Assembly: GCA_024235135.1 (NCBI GenBank)
Contig: JACKMZ010000001.1
Location: forward strand, 686,001-750,000
Origin: Gammaproteobacteria bacterium
GTDB lineage: Bacteria; Pseudomonadota; Gammaproteobacteria; Competibacterales; Competibacteraceae
Direction of reading: 5' to 3'
DNA length: 64,000 nucleotides
The position numbers were made by a program, and so were the translations under genes. Shown here in pieces: positions 9,119 to 17,186 of the stretch. The notes under the pieces are model-generated. The model made no database searches, was not told the DNA's origin, and saw only the letters and a program-made list of their open reading frames with translations. How positions within the stretch are numbered: position 1 is the first letter of the stretch; every line of letters begins with the position of its first letter.

Positions 9119-9610
9119 ATGGATTATTCCATCCGCACGATTTTGTACGCAACCGATCTGGGTCCCCATGGTCCCATGATTTTCGGCCACGCCTACACGT
9201 TAGCCAAACAATTCGACGCCAAGATTCATGTCCTGCATGTCGTTGAGCCCCTCAGCGACTATGTCCATTCCTTGATTGAGATGTATGTGTCAACCGAAAT
9301 TCAGGACGACAGGCGCAAGGAAATTGAGCAAAGCGCGATAACGGAAATGCATCGGCGGGTCGATGCTTTCTGCAAGGATAAACTCCATGCCGATGCGCAT
9401 ACCGTGGTTTCGGATATGCGCGTGATCGAAGGATTGCCCGCTCAGGTTATTCTGGACGAAGCTGAAAGAGTAAAAGCCGATTTGATTGTGGTGGGTTCGC
9501 ACGGGCGCACTGCGCTGGGCGAGATGTTTATCGGCTCCGTGGCGCACAAGGTGACGGTCAAATCTACGGTGCCGGTCTTGTTGGTGCCGATCTCCAGAGA
9601 ATCAGCTTGA
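9119..9610 (+). CDS. Universal stress protein (UspA family)
   Basis: A 163-residue single-domain Usp of the ATP-binding type. The N-terminal strand IRTILYATDL and the C-terminal nucleotide-binding signature VGSHGRTALGEMFIGSVAHKV (G-x2-G-x9-GS pattern) are intact. Such proteins modulate survival under starvation or respiratory stress; the specific role is unknown. ATG 9119 is preceded by an ACAGG ribosome-binding site; GTG 9110 is an alternative. It faces the TRAP gene cluster, with a hairpin between them. Confidence 0.92.
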   Translation: MDYSIRTILYATDLGPHGPMIFGHAYTLAKQFDAKIHVLHVVEPLSDYVHSLIEMYVSTEIQDDRRKEIEQSAITEMHRRVDAFCKDKLHADAHTVVSDMRVIEGLPAQVILDEAERVKADLIVVGSHGRTALGEMFIGSVAHKVTVKSTVPVLLVPISRESA

Positions 9611-9632
9611 CGTTGTTCGTTTCCCGGTCTTG

Positions 9633-9669
9633 CGCGGTGGGTTATCGGTCCATGAATCGACCCACCGCG
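9633..9669. terminator. Hairpin between convergent usp and dctM genes
   Basis: A perfect 10-bp inverted repeat, CGCGGTGGGT (9633-9642) and ACCCACCGCG (9660-9669), with a 17-base loop. It lies between two convergent stops. There is no strong T run on either side, so it may be a Rho-assisted or mRNA-protecting hairpin rather than a classical terminator. Confidence 0.5.
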
Positions 9670-9677
9670 AAAGATGC

Positions 9678-11015
9678 TCAACCGAAAAAGACCGACGGCA
9701 GCCAGGTGATGAGGCCGGGAAACGCAATCAACAAGATCAAGCCAACGATTTGAATCGCCACGAAAGGCATAATGCCTTTGTAAATATCCATAATGGTGTA
9801 CTCGGGCGGCGCCACGCCTTTGAAGTAGAACAAGGCGTAGCCGAACGGTGGTGTCAAGAACGAGGTTTGCAGGTTGACGCAAATCAGCATGGCGAACCAC
9901 AAGGGATTGAAATTGAGATCCAGCGCGATGGGCGTAAAAATCGGCACGGTCACCAACAAGATCGCCGCCCAATCGATGAACATGCCGAGTACGAAAACCA
10001 CGGCCATCATGATGGCCAGGATGACGTATTCGTTGACGTCCATGCCCAGCAGGTAATCGGCTACCACATCGCCGCCTCCCATGGATAGAAACACCACGCT
10101 GAACAATTTGCCGCCCACGAACAACAGCAGGATCATCGCCGTGGTGCGTGCGGTGGAAAGCGAAGATTGCTTCACCACGTCCCAATTCAGCTTGCCGTTG
10201 AACAGAGCCAGCACGAGCGCGCCGACGGCGCCCAGAGCGGCTGCCTCGGTAGGAGTCGCGACGCCGGCCAGAATGGTTCCCATGACGATCAGAATCAGAC
10301 TGAATGGCGGCACGAAGCTCTTGAGGATCATCATCGCCTTCTGACCCGGCGTATAGGTATCTTCCGCCTCGGGAATGGGAGGACCGAGCCGGGGATTGAT
10401 CCAGCAACTGATGCCCACGTAGGCGAGATACAGTATGGACAGCACCAGACCGGGCAGAATCGCGCCCGCGAACAGATTGCCCACCGATGTTTCCTTCAAG
10501 CCGGTCAATCCGCCGTAGACCACCAGCATGATGCTGGGCGGAATGAGAATGCCCAGGGTGCCCGAAGCGCAGATCAGGCCGGAAGCCAGGCCGCGATGAT
10601 AATTGCGTTTCAGCAGCACGGGACCGGCCATCAAGCCCATGGCGACGACCGAGGCGCCAATGATGCCGGTGGTGGCGGCGAATACCGTGCTCACCACGAT
10701 GACGGCCAAACCCAATCCGCCTTTGACTTTGCCCAATGAAATATACAGGGCGTCGAATAATCCCTCGGATACCTTGGAACGGTCCAAGACTTGGGCCATG
10801 AAGATGAACAGCGGAATGGCCACCAGTGTGTAATTGAGAAAAATGCCCCAGTTATTATTGACGAACAAATCCAATAAAGGGGCGATCCTGAAGCCATTGT
10901 CGATCAAACCGAATAACGTGGCCACCGCCGCAAGGGTAATGGCCAGCGGATGGCCTAACGCAATGCAGACGATCAGGGTGACGAACATCAAAATTGTCAT
11001 CATTTCGGGGCTCAT
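9678..11015 (-). CDS. dctM: TRAP transporter large permease (DctM family)
   Basis: The 12-helix ion-coupled permease of a tripartite ATP-independent periplasmic transporter. The 445-residue length, the opening MMTILMFVTLIVCIALGHP, the GASVVAMGLMAGPVLLKR and GTLGILIPPSIMLVVYG signatures, and the ATPTEAAALGAVGAL repeat are standard for DctM. It is the last gene of a dctP-dctQ-dctM operon on the minus strand, 2 bp after dctQ. The DctP sequence suggests a 2-oxo acid or other monocarboxylate substrate rather than a C4-dicarboxylate, but this is not certain. Confidence 0.93.
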   Translation of the reverse strand: MSPEMMTILMFVTLIVCIALGHPLAITLAAVATLFGLIDNGFRIAPLLDLFVNNNWGIFLNYTLVAIPLFIFMAQVLDRSKVSEGLFDALYISLGKVKGGLGLAVIVVSTVFAATTGIIGASVVAMGLMAGPVLLKRNYHRGLASGLICASGTLGILIPPSIMLVVYGGLTGLKETSVGNLFAGAILPGLVLSILYLAYVGISCWINPRLGPPIPEAEDTYTPGQKAMMILKSFVPPFSLILIVMGTILAGVATPTEAAALGAVGALVLALFNGKLNWDVVKQSSLSTARTTAMILLLFVGGKLFSVVFLSMGGGDVVADYLLGMDVNEYVILAIMMAVVFVLGMFIDWAAILLVTVPIFTPIALDLNFNPLWFAMLICVNLQTSFLTPPFGYALFYFKGVAPPEYTIMDIYKGIMPFVAIQIVGLILLIAFPGLITWLPSVFFG

Positions 11016-11017
11016 GA

Positions 11018-11530
11018 CTATCTCTCCGTTATCGGGTCATTGCCCTGAAGTATGTGGAAATCCTGAATTAGCTTGGCAATGCCTTGTAAAAAGAGCAGTA
11101 CAAAGCCGATGGCCATAATGGTCTTGAGGGGATAGAGTGGGGGCGCCCACGATGTTGAATTGACTTCCCATTGCGACCAGGAAATGGCGGCATATTTCAC
11201 CGACCAAATGGCTAATAAGCCCGTGGTGGGAATGAATAAAAGGATGTTGGTGATAATTCGCATAACAGCCCGTGGTTTATCGGAAAGACGCATAACGAAT
11301 ACGTCAATGGCGACATGTCCATCGTGCTTGTGCGTATAACCAAATGCCAATACGAAATGGATTCCATAAAGAAAAGTGGTTGTTTCGAAAGCCCAGGTGG
11401 TTGGCGCATTAAATCCATAGCGCATGATTACTTCGAAAACCACCACCACGAGCAGGGGTATAATGAGAAACGCATTGAACGTACCCACATACTCGTTTAC
11501 GGTATCAATGGCCCGTGCTAGTTTGAGCAT
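11018..11530 (-). CDS. dctQ: TRAP transporter small permease (DctQ family)
   Basis: A four-helix protein of 170 residues that bridges the binding protein and the large permease. The signature VFEVIMRYGFNAPTTWAFE, followed by helices and a C-terminal IMAIGFVLLFLQGIAKLI, is typical. I chose ATG 11530, which has a purine-rich GAGAGAG site upstream; an ATG at 11563 would add 11 poorly conserved residues. It is separated from dctP upstream by a hairpin that may reduce its expression relative to the binding protein. Confidence 0.9.
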   Translation of the reverse strand: MLKLARAIDTVNEYVGTFNAFLIIPLLVVVVFEVIMRYGFNAPTTWAFETTTFLYGIHFVLAFGYTHKHDGHVAIDVFVMRLSDKPRAVMRIITNILLFIPTTGLLAIWSVKYAAISWSQWEVNSTSWAPPLYPLKTIMAIGFVLLFLQGIAKLIQDFHILQGNDPITER

Positions 11531-11565
11531 ACTCACTCTCTCTTTGCAGTTTTTGTCATACAAAT

Positions 11566-11598
11566 AAAAAATCGCGGAAGCCCTTTAAGGACTTCCGC
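11566..11598 (-). terminator. Attenuating hairpin between dctP and dctQ
   Basis: On the minus strand, GCGGAAG...CTTCCGC with a short asymmetric interior is followed by GATTTTTTATTT. It sits inside the operon, after the binding-protein gene and before the permease genes. It probably lets most transcripts end after dctP, giving more binding protein than permease. Confidence 0.7.
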
Positions 11599-11627
11599 TG
11601 ATCGAGAACGAGTGACTTACTTGTGCC

Positions 11628-12788
11628 CTATTGGGTACGCTTACCAGCGATATATTCATCCAATGGCCAGGGAACGACACCACTACGAATCTCACGCCAA
11701 TCGGAGAAATCCTTCTTGAATGCTTCCTGGGAATCCAGGACTTTCTTCACATCAGGATATTTCTCCTTGAGTTCGTTCAGGTATTCCTGAGTCCGTTTGG
11801 CAAAAGCGGTAATGGCTTCGTCATCCATGCGGACAAATTCCACCTTCTCCTTGAACAATCTGATCGCCTCGATATTGAGGTTTTCTTGCCAGGCATTGGA
11901 CCAGAGTTGAGTCTCTTTGGCCGCGGTATCGACAATCCATTTCAGATCGGGGGGTAGTTTGCTCCAGGCGTCTTTGTTGATGAAGAAAGCGCACTGGACG
12001 GAAGGCTGATGCACACCGGGTTCAATGACGTACTTGGTAATTTCGTCGAAGCCCATGGGGTAATTCATGGCGGGAGAACTGAATTCGGCCGCATCGATCA
12101 CGCCTCTTTCCAGGGCGAGATACACCTCCCCACCGGGCAATGGGGAAACACTGGCGCCCAGGCTGTTAAGGATGTCCATATACCAGCCGGGGGTACGAAC
12201 CCGCAGACCTTTGAAATCGGCCATCGAGGACGCTTTCTTATTGGAGAACAGACCCATTTCCTGACCGGCATTACCACCGGGGAGGGCATAGAGATTGAAC
12301 TGACCGTACAGGTCCTGCATCATCTTTAGGCCACCGCGCTCGTACAGCCAGATGTTGTAGCCTTCGTAGTCCAACCCGAAAGGCACGGAAGCGAAAGCCA
12401 CGAAGGCTTCATTTTTGCCTTTCCAGTATCCCGGCCAGTCGTGGCCAATTTCCGCTGAACCTTGACTGACGGCGTCGAAACTTTCCATCGCACCGACCAA
12501 TGCTCCCGCCGGGAACAGTTTGATTTCCAATCGGCCGCCTGAAGCCAAGGCCACCGAATCGGCAAAATGTTGGGCGATATCGTAGAAAAGTATGCCCTCC
12601 GTCCATGGCATGACCATTTTCCATTTGAATTCCTCTGTCGAGGGCTTGATGGTGCGTAGTTCTCTCTTGACTTCCTCGTGCCGTTGATCCGTGCCAAATT
12701 TTTCACGCTTGGCGGCCAATGCCGGCAAGGCGATGACAATACAAAGCACCAATAGCCAGCTGAATTTCGATTTCAGACTTCTCTTCAT
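11628..12788 (-). CDS. dctP: TRAP transporter substrate-binding protein
   Basis: A 386-residue periplasmic solute receptor that feeds the DctQM permease encoded downstream. ATG 12788 is preceded by a strong TAGGAGG site and opens a signal peptide (KRSLKSKF, then a hydrophobic stretch to about residue 25). The body is a TRAP periplasmic domain: the carboxylate-binding Arg region reads FKGLRVRTPGWYMDILNSLG and the later GGEVYLALERGVIDAAEF. The PGWYM and FSSPAMNYPMGF features recall the TakP-like subgroup, which binds 2-oxo acids, so I lean towards a monocarboxylate or keto-acid ligand. A triple palindrome lies upstream. Confidence 0.9.
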   Translation of the reverse strand: MKRSLKSKFSWLLVLCIVIALPALAAKREKFGTDQRHEEVKRELRTIKPSTEEFKWKMVMPWTEGILFYDIAQHFADSVALASGGRLEIKLFPAGALVGAMESFDAVSQGSAEIGHDWPGYWKGKNEAFVAFASVPFGLDYEGYNIWLYERGGLKMMQDLYGQFNLYALPGGNAGQEMGLFSNKKASSMADFKGLRVRTPGWYMDILNSLGASVSPLPGGEVYLALERGVIDAAEFSSPAMNYPMGFDEITKYVIEPGVHQPSVQCAFFINKDAWSKLPPDLKWIVDTAAKETQLWSNAWQENLNIEAIRLFKEKVEFVRMDDEAITAFAKRTQEYLNELKEKYPDVKKVLDSQEAFKKDFSDWREIRSGVVPWPLDEYIAGKRTQ

Positions 12789-12952
12789 TAACGTTCCTCC
12801 TAATGGATACCGAGAATCAAAAGGCGGGAGCAATTCAAGTATCGGTTGATCGAGAGAAAGGAAATACGATTCAACGCGATTGCGATGCAACGTCCTTGAA
12901 ATCAGTTTTTGACGTCATGTGGAAGTTTATTGGTGAATCGGTGAAATTCAAG

Positions 12953-13033
12953 TTTGGTCAGACAAGTTCGCCAAATGGACAGAATTGGTCTGACCTCATT
13001 ACCAATATAAATTGGTATGACTAAATGACCAAC
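12953..13033. promoter_or_regulatory. Three tandem 23-bp palindromes, probable operator array of the dctPQM operon
   Basis: Three imperfect inverted repeats of the same size and shape start at 12953, 12984 and 13011. The pattern is ATTGGT-N11-ACCAAT: copy 1 has TTTGG/CCAAA arms, copy 2 is perfect, copy 3 has ATTGGT/ACCAAC. The left halves also share TGGT(C/A)(A/T)GAC. They lie 165-245 bp upstream of the dctP start and in the gap before the neighbouring DUF1223 gene, which is transcribed the same way. The core resembles sites used by GntR/FadR-type regulators; no such gene is in the window. Confidence 0.6.
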
Positions 13034-13087
13034 GAAATACGCGCTCGCCATTCCCAAGAGGGAAATGCCAGTGGTGACTGAGAAGGA

Positions 13088-13828
13088 CTAGAGCCAGCCG
13101 CCTACGGCTTGGATGGGTCGTGGATTTTCCGTAAGGCTGACCCACCCAGCGACCGCATGCCGATGGGATGAGTCCGTGAGATTCGGCAATTTCATTTGCG
13201 CCCGGTAGCCTGTTTCCGAATGGATCATCGGGGTCATTTCGTAACCCAACACCACGAAATCGTGAGTCAATGTCCGGCCCTGATTTTCTCCACGTTGGAC
13301 GGCCGTGCTGAGGTCAAAACCCAATACCGCCACATGCATTTGCAGCGTTTCAGGCAATGGCCGCCGGTTGACGAACCGCCCCTTCGCCTGCCGGTCATTG
13401 ACTTCCAGAGTCAGTTCGCCAACCGCCTCATTAGCCTCCAGGCTCAGTTGGGGGCGCAGGAACCATCCGCGCCATTCTTCACCGTTGAGAATCAAGCCAG
13501 GGGTATAAACGCTGCGGATCAGGTCGTATTGCGCATAGGCGCGTTGCCGGGCTCCATAGGCGGCGGAAGCAAAACGATCCTTCCAACCTAGATAATCCCA
13601 ATAATCAACATGAAAGGCGACAGGGACCACTTCGCGCCAGAGTCGTCGATCGCTTTTCAGACTGCTCATCCAGCGGTCTGCGGGCGGGCAACTACTGCAT
13701 CCTTCGGAGGTATACAGTTCCAACAAACTGATCTGCCGGTCGCCGCTATGTAGGGTAATGGGCTCCGCCGAAACAGGGGCCGAGAGAAGAAAAACAAGAC
13801 AGAGGGGAAATGTTCTGAACCAGGGCAT
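13088..13828 (-). CDS. DUF1223 secreted thioredoxin-like protein
   Basis: A 246-residue protein with a signal peptide ending near Ala21. The DUF1223 hallmark LLELYTSEGCSSCPPAD supplies a CxxC-like pair in a thioredoxin fold, and VPVAFHVDYWDYLGWKDRFA follows as expected. Family members are periplasmic and of unknown function; a redox role is inferred from the fold. Its coding end is 55 bp from the operator array of the TRAP operon, and both genes point the same way. Confidence 0.88.
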   Translation of the reverse strand: MPWFRTFPLCLVFLLSAPVSAEPITLHSGDRQISLLELYTSEGCSSCPPADRWMSSLKSDRRLWREVVPVAFHVDYWDYLGWKDRFASAAYGARQRAYAQYDLIRSVYTPGLILNGEEWRGWFLRPQLSLEANEAVGELTLEVNDRQAKGRFVNRRPLPETLQMHVAVLGFDLSTAVQRGENQGRTLTHDFVVLGYEMTPMIHSETGYRAQMKLPNLTDSSHRHAVAGWVSLTENPRPIQAVGGWL

Positions 13829-14115
13829 GGGCCAGTACCTCGCGAAACGTTCTACGGTCCTTGTCTGCCTGAGATAGGTAGGTGAATGACTTAACTTGAA
13901 AATATAGCTAATGAAATGGCCAGATTAAAATATTCGTTAGTGGCTGGATATCGGGTCTTCCCGTTGGAAACACGCGGCACGGCGTAGGTCGCGTACAGGA
14001 ATTTTCTCAGCTTTGCTCTACCATTAAAAGTCGGTAGGGAACGATGTCCCAACCCTGTGAGCGGACCGGGTTTATACCGGAAGAAACATGAATATCGTTT
14101 TGGAGGAGGAACTTA
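13829..14115. promoter_or_regulatory. Promoter region of the second TRAP/frd cluster
   Basis: 287 bp between the divergent DUF1223 gene and dctP. It ends in a strong GGAGGAGG ribosome-binding site just ahead of ATG 14116. An inverted repeat CTACC...GGTAG lies near 14016-14036. I see no clear sigma-54 or FNR site. Confidence 0.4.
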
Positions 14116-15105
14116 ATGCTTAAAACTGTGGCGAAATCCTTTGTAGTCGCTCTTTCGGTGGTGTTTGCAAGTGTTGTTTGGGCCGAGGAAATCGTAATTA
14201 AGTTTTCCCATGTAGTGGCGGAAAACACCCCCAAAGGTCAGGGAGCCGAGCTGTTCAAGAAGCTGGTTGACGAACGTCTCGCTGGCAAGGTTAAAGTCGA
14301 AGTATTTCCGAATGCCCAGTTATTTGGTGATAAGGACGAATTGCTGGCACTGCTGAAAAACGATGTACAGCTGATTGCTCCCGCGTTGTCGAAATTCGAG
14401 AAATACACCAAGGTATTGCAGATATACGATCTGCCGTTTCTATTCGACAATATGGCGGCCGTGGATTGCTTTCAGCAAACACCGGAAGGCCAGGCCATGC
14501 TTAAGTCAATGGAAAGCAAGGGCATTCTGGGGTTGGCGTATTGGCATAACGATATGAAGCAATTGTCCGGCCCGAAACCCTTGAAGACCCCAGCAGACGC
14601 GGCTGGACTCAAGTTTCGCATCATGAGCTCCGATGTGCTGCAGTCCCAGTTTGAAGCGGTCAAGGCCAATCCGCAGAAGCTGGCTTTCTCGGAAGTGTAC
14701 ATGGCGCTGCAAACCGGTACCGTGGACGGCCAGGAAAACAGCTGGTCCAACATTTTCTCGCAGAAGTTCTACGAAGTGCAGCCGTATATCATGGAATCCA
14801 ATCACGGTCTGCTGGACTACATGGTGGTGACCAACGCCAAGTTCTGGAATGGCCTACCGCCTGACATTCGCGACGAATTGCAGAAAGCCATGGCTGAGGC
14901 AACCGCCGAGGCCAACAAAATCGCCGCTGAAAAAAGTGCTCACGATAAACAAGCCATCATCGATTCCGGCAAGACTCAGGTTCTGGAGTTGACCCCGGAA
15001 GAGAAGGCCGCATGGCGTGAGGTTATGAAGCCAGTTTGGGATAAGTTCTCTGGCGAAATCGGTGCGGACAATATCGCGGCGGCGGCGGCCTGCAATAAGT
15101 CCTAA
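14116..15105 (+). CDS. dctP: TRAP C4-dicarboxylate-binding protein DctP
   Basis: A 329-residue periplasmic receptor, probably for succinate, fumarate and malate. A signal peptide ends at about Ala23. The mature protein opens with the DctP-typical EIVIKFSHVVAENTPKGQGA, contains the ligand-binding Arg in GLKFRIM (Arg169), and the signature VYMALQTGTVDGQENSWSNI. It is the first gene of a run that continues through dctQ, dctM, a second dctP and frdCAB. A hairpin follows it, as is usual between the P and Q genes of TRAP operons. Confidence 0.94.
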   Translation: MLKTVAKSFVVALSVVFASVVWAEEIVIKFSHVVAENTPKGQGAELFKKLVDERLAGKVKVEVFPNAQLFGDKDELLALLKNDVQLIAPALSKFEKYTKVLQIYDLPFLFDNMAAVDCFQQTPEGQAMLKSMESKGILGLAYWHNDMKQLSGPKPLKTPADAAGLKFRIMSSDVLQSQFEAVKANPQKLAFSEVYMALQTGTVDGQENSWSNIFSQKFYEVQPYIMESNHGLLDYMVVTNAKFWNGLPPDIRDELQKAMAEATAEANKIAAEKSAHDKQAIIDSGKTQVLELTPEEKAAWREVMKPVWDKFSGEIGADNIAAAAACNKS

Positions 15106-15121
15106 TTTCGTCTTTCCTTCC

Positions 15122-15146
15122 ACCCCCGCCTGCAATGGGCGGGGGT
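15122..15146 (+). terminator. Attenuating hairpin between dctP and dctQ
   Basis: A 9-bp stem, ACCCCCGCC and GGCGGGGGT, with a 7-base loop, followed by TTATTG. It lies 17 bp after the dctP stop and 22 bp before the dctQ start, so it may tune the ratio of binding protein to permease. The T run is weak. Confidence 0.6.
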
Positions 15147-15167
15147 TTATTGTTGGCCGGGGTAATC

Positions 15168-15719
15168 ATGATCATCAAATTCATCAATCAGCTGGAGGAA
15201 ACCGTCCTCGCCGTCCTGCTGGCGGCGATGACCTTGGTCACATTCACTCAGGTTATCGCACGGTACGTGTTCAACACCGGGGCTACCTGGGCTCTGGAGT
15301 TCACCATTTTTCTTTTTGCCTGGTTGGTTTTGTTGGGGATGTCTTACGGTGTCCGGGTCGGCGCGCATATTGGAGTCGAGCTGCTGGTGAGAGCCCTCCC
15401 GCCCCGAGCGCAAAAAGTCGTTGGATTAATCGCCATCGGCTTGTGCATGCTCTACGCCGCCATTCTGTTCAAGGGCGGATGGGATACGCTGGATTTGCTA
15501 TTGATGATCGGGATCGAAGCCGAAGACGTTCCCGTGCCATTGTGGGTACCGACGCTGATTTTGCCTGTCGGCTTCGCGCTCTTGTTTCTGCGCTTTGCCG
15601 AAGCCGGTTGGAAAGTGCTTCGCGGCCAGGGTTCCGGCATGCAGTTGGCGGATGAAACGAAAGATGCCATCGAGCAATTGAAGCAGGGCAATCAGCCAGA
15701 AAATCTCGATAAGAAATAA
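15168..15719 (+). CDS. dctQ: TRAP C4-dicarboxylate small permease DctQ
   Basis: A 183-residue four-helix membrane protein linking DctP to DctM. The helix-2 signature QVIARYVFNTGATWALEFT is present, as is a charged cytoplasmic tail rich in Lys, Gln and Glu. I chose ATG 15168; an upstream in-frame start at 15135 would fall inside the hairpin. It is followed 30 bp later by dctM. Confidence 0.92.
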   Translation: MIIKFINQLEETVLAVLLAAMTLVTFTQVIARYVFNTGATWALEFTIFLFAWLVLLGMSYGVRVGAHIGVELLVRALPPRAQKVVGLIAIGLCMLYAAILFKGGWDTLDLLLMIGIEAEDVPVPLWVPTLILPVGFALLFLRFAEAGWKVLRGQGSGMQLADETKDAIEQLKQGNQPENLDKK

Positions 15720-15749
15720 CCGAGCCATCCGCAGTCCAGGATCGAGAAT

Positions 15750-17156
15750 ATGACTACCGCCGTACTTTTTATCCTTCTTTTCGCGTTCATGCTGATCCGC
15801 ATACCCATCGCGATTTCCTTGGGGTTGGCCAGCGTGCTTACTATCGTCACCTTTTCGAACGATTCCGTCGCTTCCCTGTCCGAAAAGATTTTTCATGCGA
15901 TGTACCACTACACGCTGATGGCCATTCCCTTTTTTGTTTTGGCCTCGGCGTTTCTGACCACGGGGGGTGTGGCGCGCCGCATGATCGGTTTTGCCGTAGA
16001 CGCCGTCGGCTGGCTGCCGGGCGGATTGGCGATGGCCTCGGTGTTGGCCTGCATGTTGTTCGCCGCCGTATCGGGATCGTCACCCGCCACCGTGGTGGCC
16101 ATTGGCTCCATCGTCATCGCCGGCATGGTGCAGCAGGGTTATCCGCTGAATTTCGCGGCCGGTGTGATCTGCAACGCGGGCACGCTGGGCATTCTCATTC
16201 CGCCCTCGATCGTCATGGTGGTTTACAGTGCCGCCACGGAAGTCTCGGTCGGCCGCATGTTCATGGCGGGAGTCATCCCCGGCTTGATGATGGGGGGATT
16301 GCTGATGCTCGCCATCTATATCGCCGCGCGGATCAAGAAATTGCCGGCGCAGGAATTTCCCGGCATGAGTCAGTTAGCCAAGTCGGCGGCTACGGCGGCC
16401 GGCGGGTTGTTTCTGATCGTCATCATCATGGGGGGTATCTATGGCGGTGTGTTTACCCCTACTGAAGCGGCAGCCGTGTCGGCTGTCTACGCTTACTTGG
16501 TCGCCGTTTTGGGTTATCGTGATCTCGGGCCGATCAAAGGCGTACCTTGGCGCAAGGAGGGCGAGGGCATGGGCTCGGTCATTGTGCGCAATATCCTCAT
16601 ATCGCTTTGGGCATTGATCAAGACGCCGATCGATCCCGAGGTCAAGAAGGTGCTGGTGGACGCCGCCAAAGTCAGCATCATGCTCATGTTCATCATCTCC
16701 AATGCCATGCTGTTCGCGCATGTGCTGACCACCGAACGTATCCCGCATGCTATCGCCGAAACCATCACGGGCTGGGGACTGGCGCCGTGGACGTTCCTCA
16801 TTGTGGTCAACATCATTCTACTGATCGCCGGCAATTTCATGGAACCGTCGGCTATTCTGCTGATCATGGCGCCGATTCTGTTTCCTATCGCCGTCCGCTT
16901 GGGTATCGACCCCATTCATCTGGGCATCATCATGGTCGTGAATATGGAGATCGGAATGATCACGCCTCCGGTGGGGCTCAATCTGTTCGTGACTTCGGGC
17001 GTCACGGGCATGGAGTTGACCCAGGTTATCCGGGCCGCCATGCCTTGGCTGGTAATTCTTTTGTCCTTCTTGATCATCATCACTTATGTTCCCCAGGTGT
17101 CCATCTTCCTGCCGACGCTGTTGATGGGACCGGAAACGGTGACAATCAGTCACTGA
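15750..17156 (+). CDS. dctM: TRAP C4-dicarboxylate large permease DctM
   Basis: A 468-residue, 12-helix permease. Landmarks are FILLFAFMLIRIPIAISLGL, SGSSPATVVAIGSIVIAGM, GTLGILIPPSIVMVVYSAATE and FTPTEAAAVSAVYAYLVA. It is a little longer than most DctM proteins because of an extra cytoplasmic loop of about 35 residues after the first half (around residues 255-290), as seen in C4-dicarboxylate DctM proteins. Position and sequence agree on a dicarboxylate carrier. Confidence 0.94.
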   Translation: MTTAVLFILLFAFMLIRIPIAISLGLASVLTIVTFSNDSVASLSEKIFHAMYHYTLMAIPFFVLASAFLTTGGVARRMIGFAVDAVGWLPGGLAMASVLACMLFAAVSGSSPATVVAIGSIVIAGMVQQGYPLNFAAGVICNAGTLGILIPPSIVMVVYSAATEVSVGRMFMAGVIPGLMMGGLLMLAIYIAARIKKLPAQEFPGMSQLAKSAATAAGGLFLIVIIMGGIYGGVFTPTEAAAVSAVYAYLVAVLGYRDLGPIKGVPWRKEGEGMGSVIVRNILISLWALIKTPIDPEVKKVLVDAAKVSIMLMFIISNAMLFAHVLTTERIPHAIAETITGWGLAPWTFLIVVNIILLIAGNFMEPSAILLIMAPILFPIAVRLGIDPIHLGIIMVVNMEIGMITPPVGLNLFVTSGVTGMELTQVIRAAMPWLVILLSFLIIITYVPQVSIFLPTLLMGPETVTISH

Positions 17157-17186
17157 TCGGCTGATTGTTCGCAGCGAGGTTGAAGT

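Noticed and set aside
15135..15167. Upstream start for dctQ
   Set aside because: It lies within the dctP-dctQ hairpin and lacks a ribosome-binding site; ATG 15168 gives the normal DctQ start.
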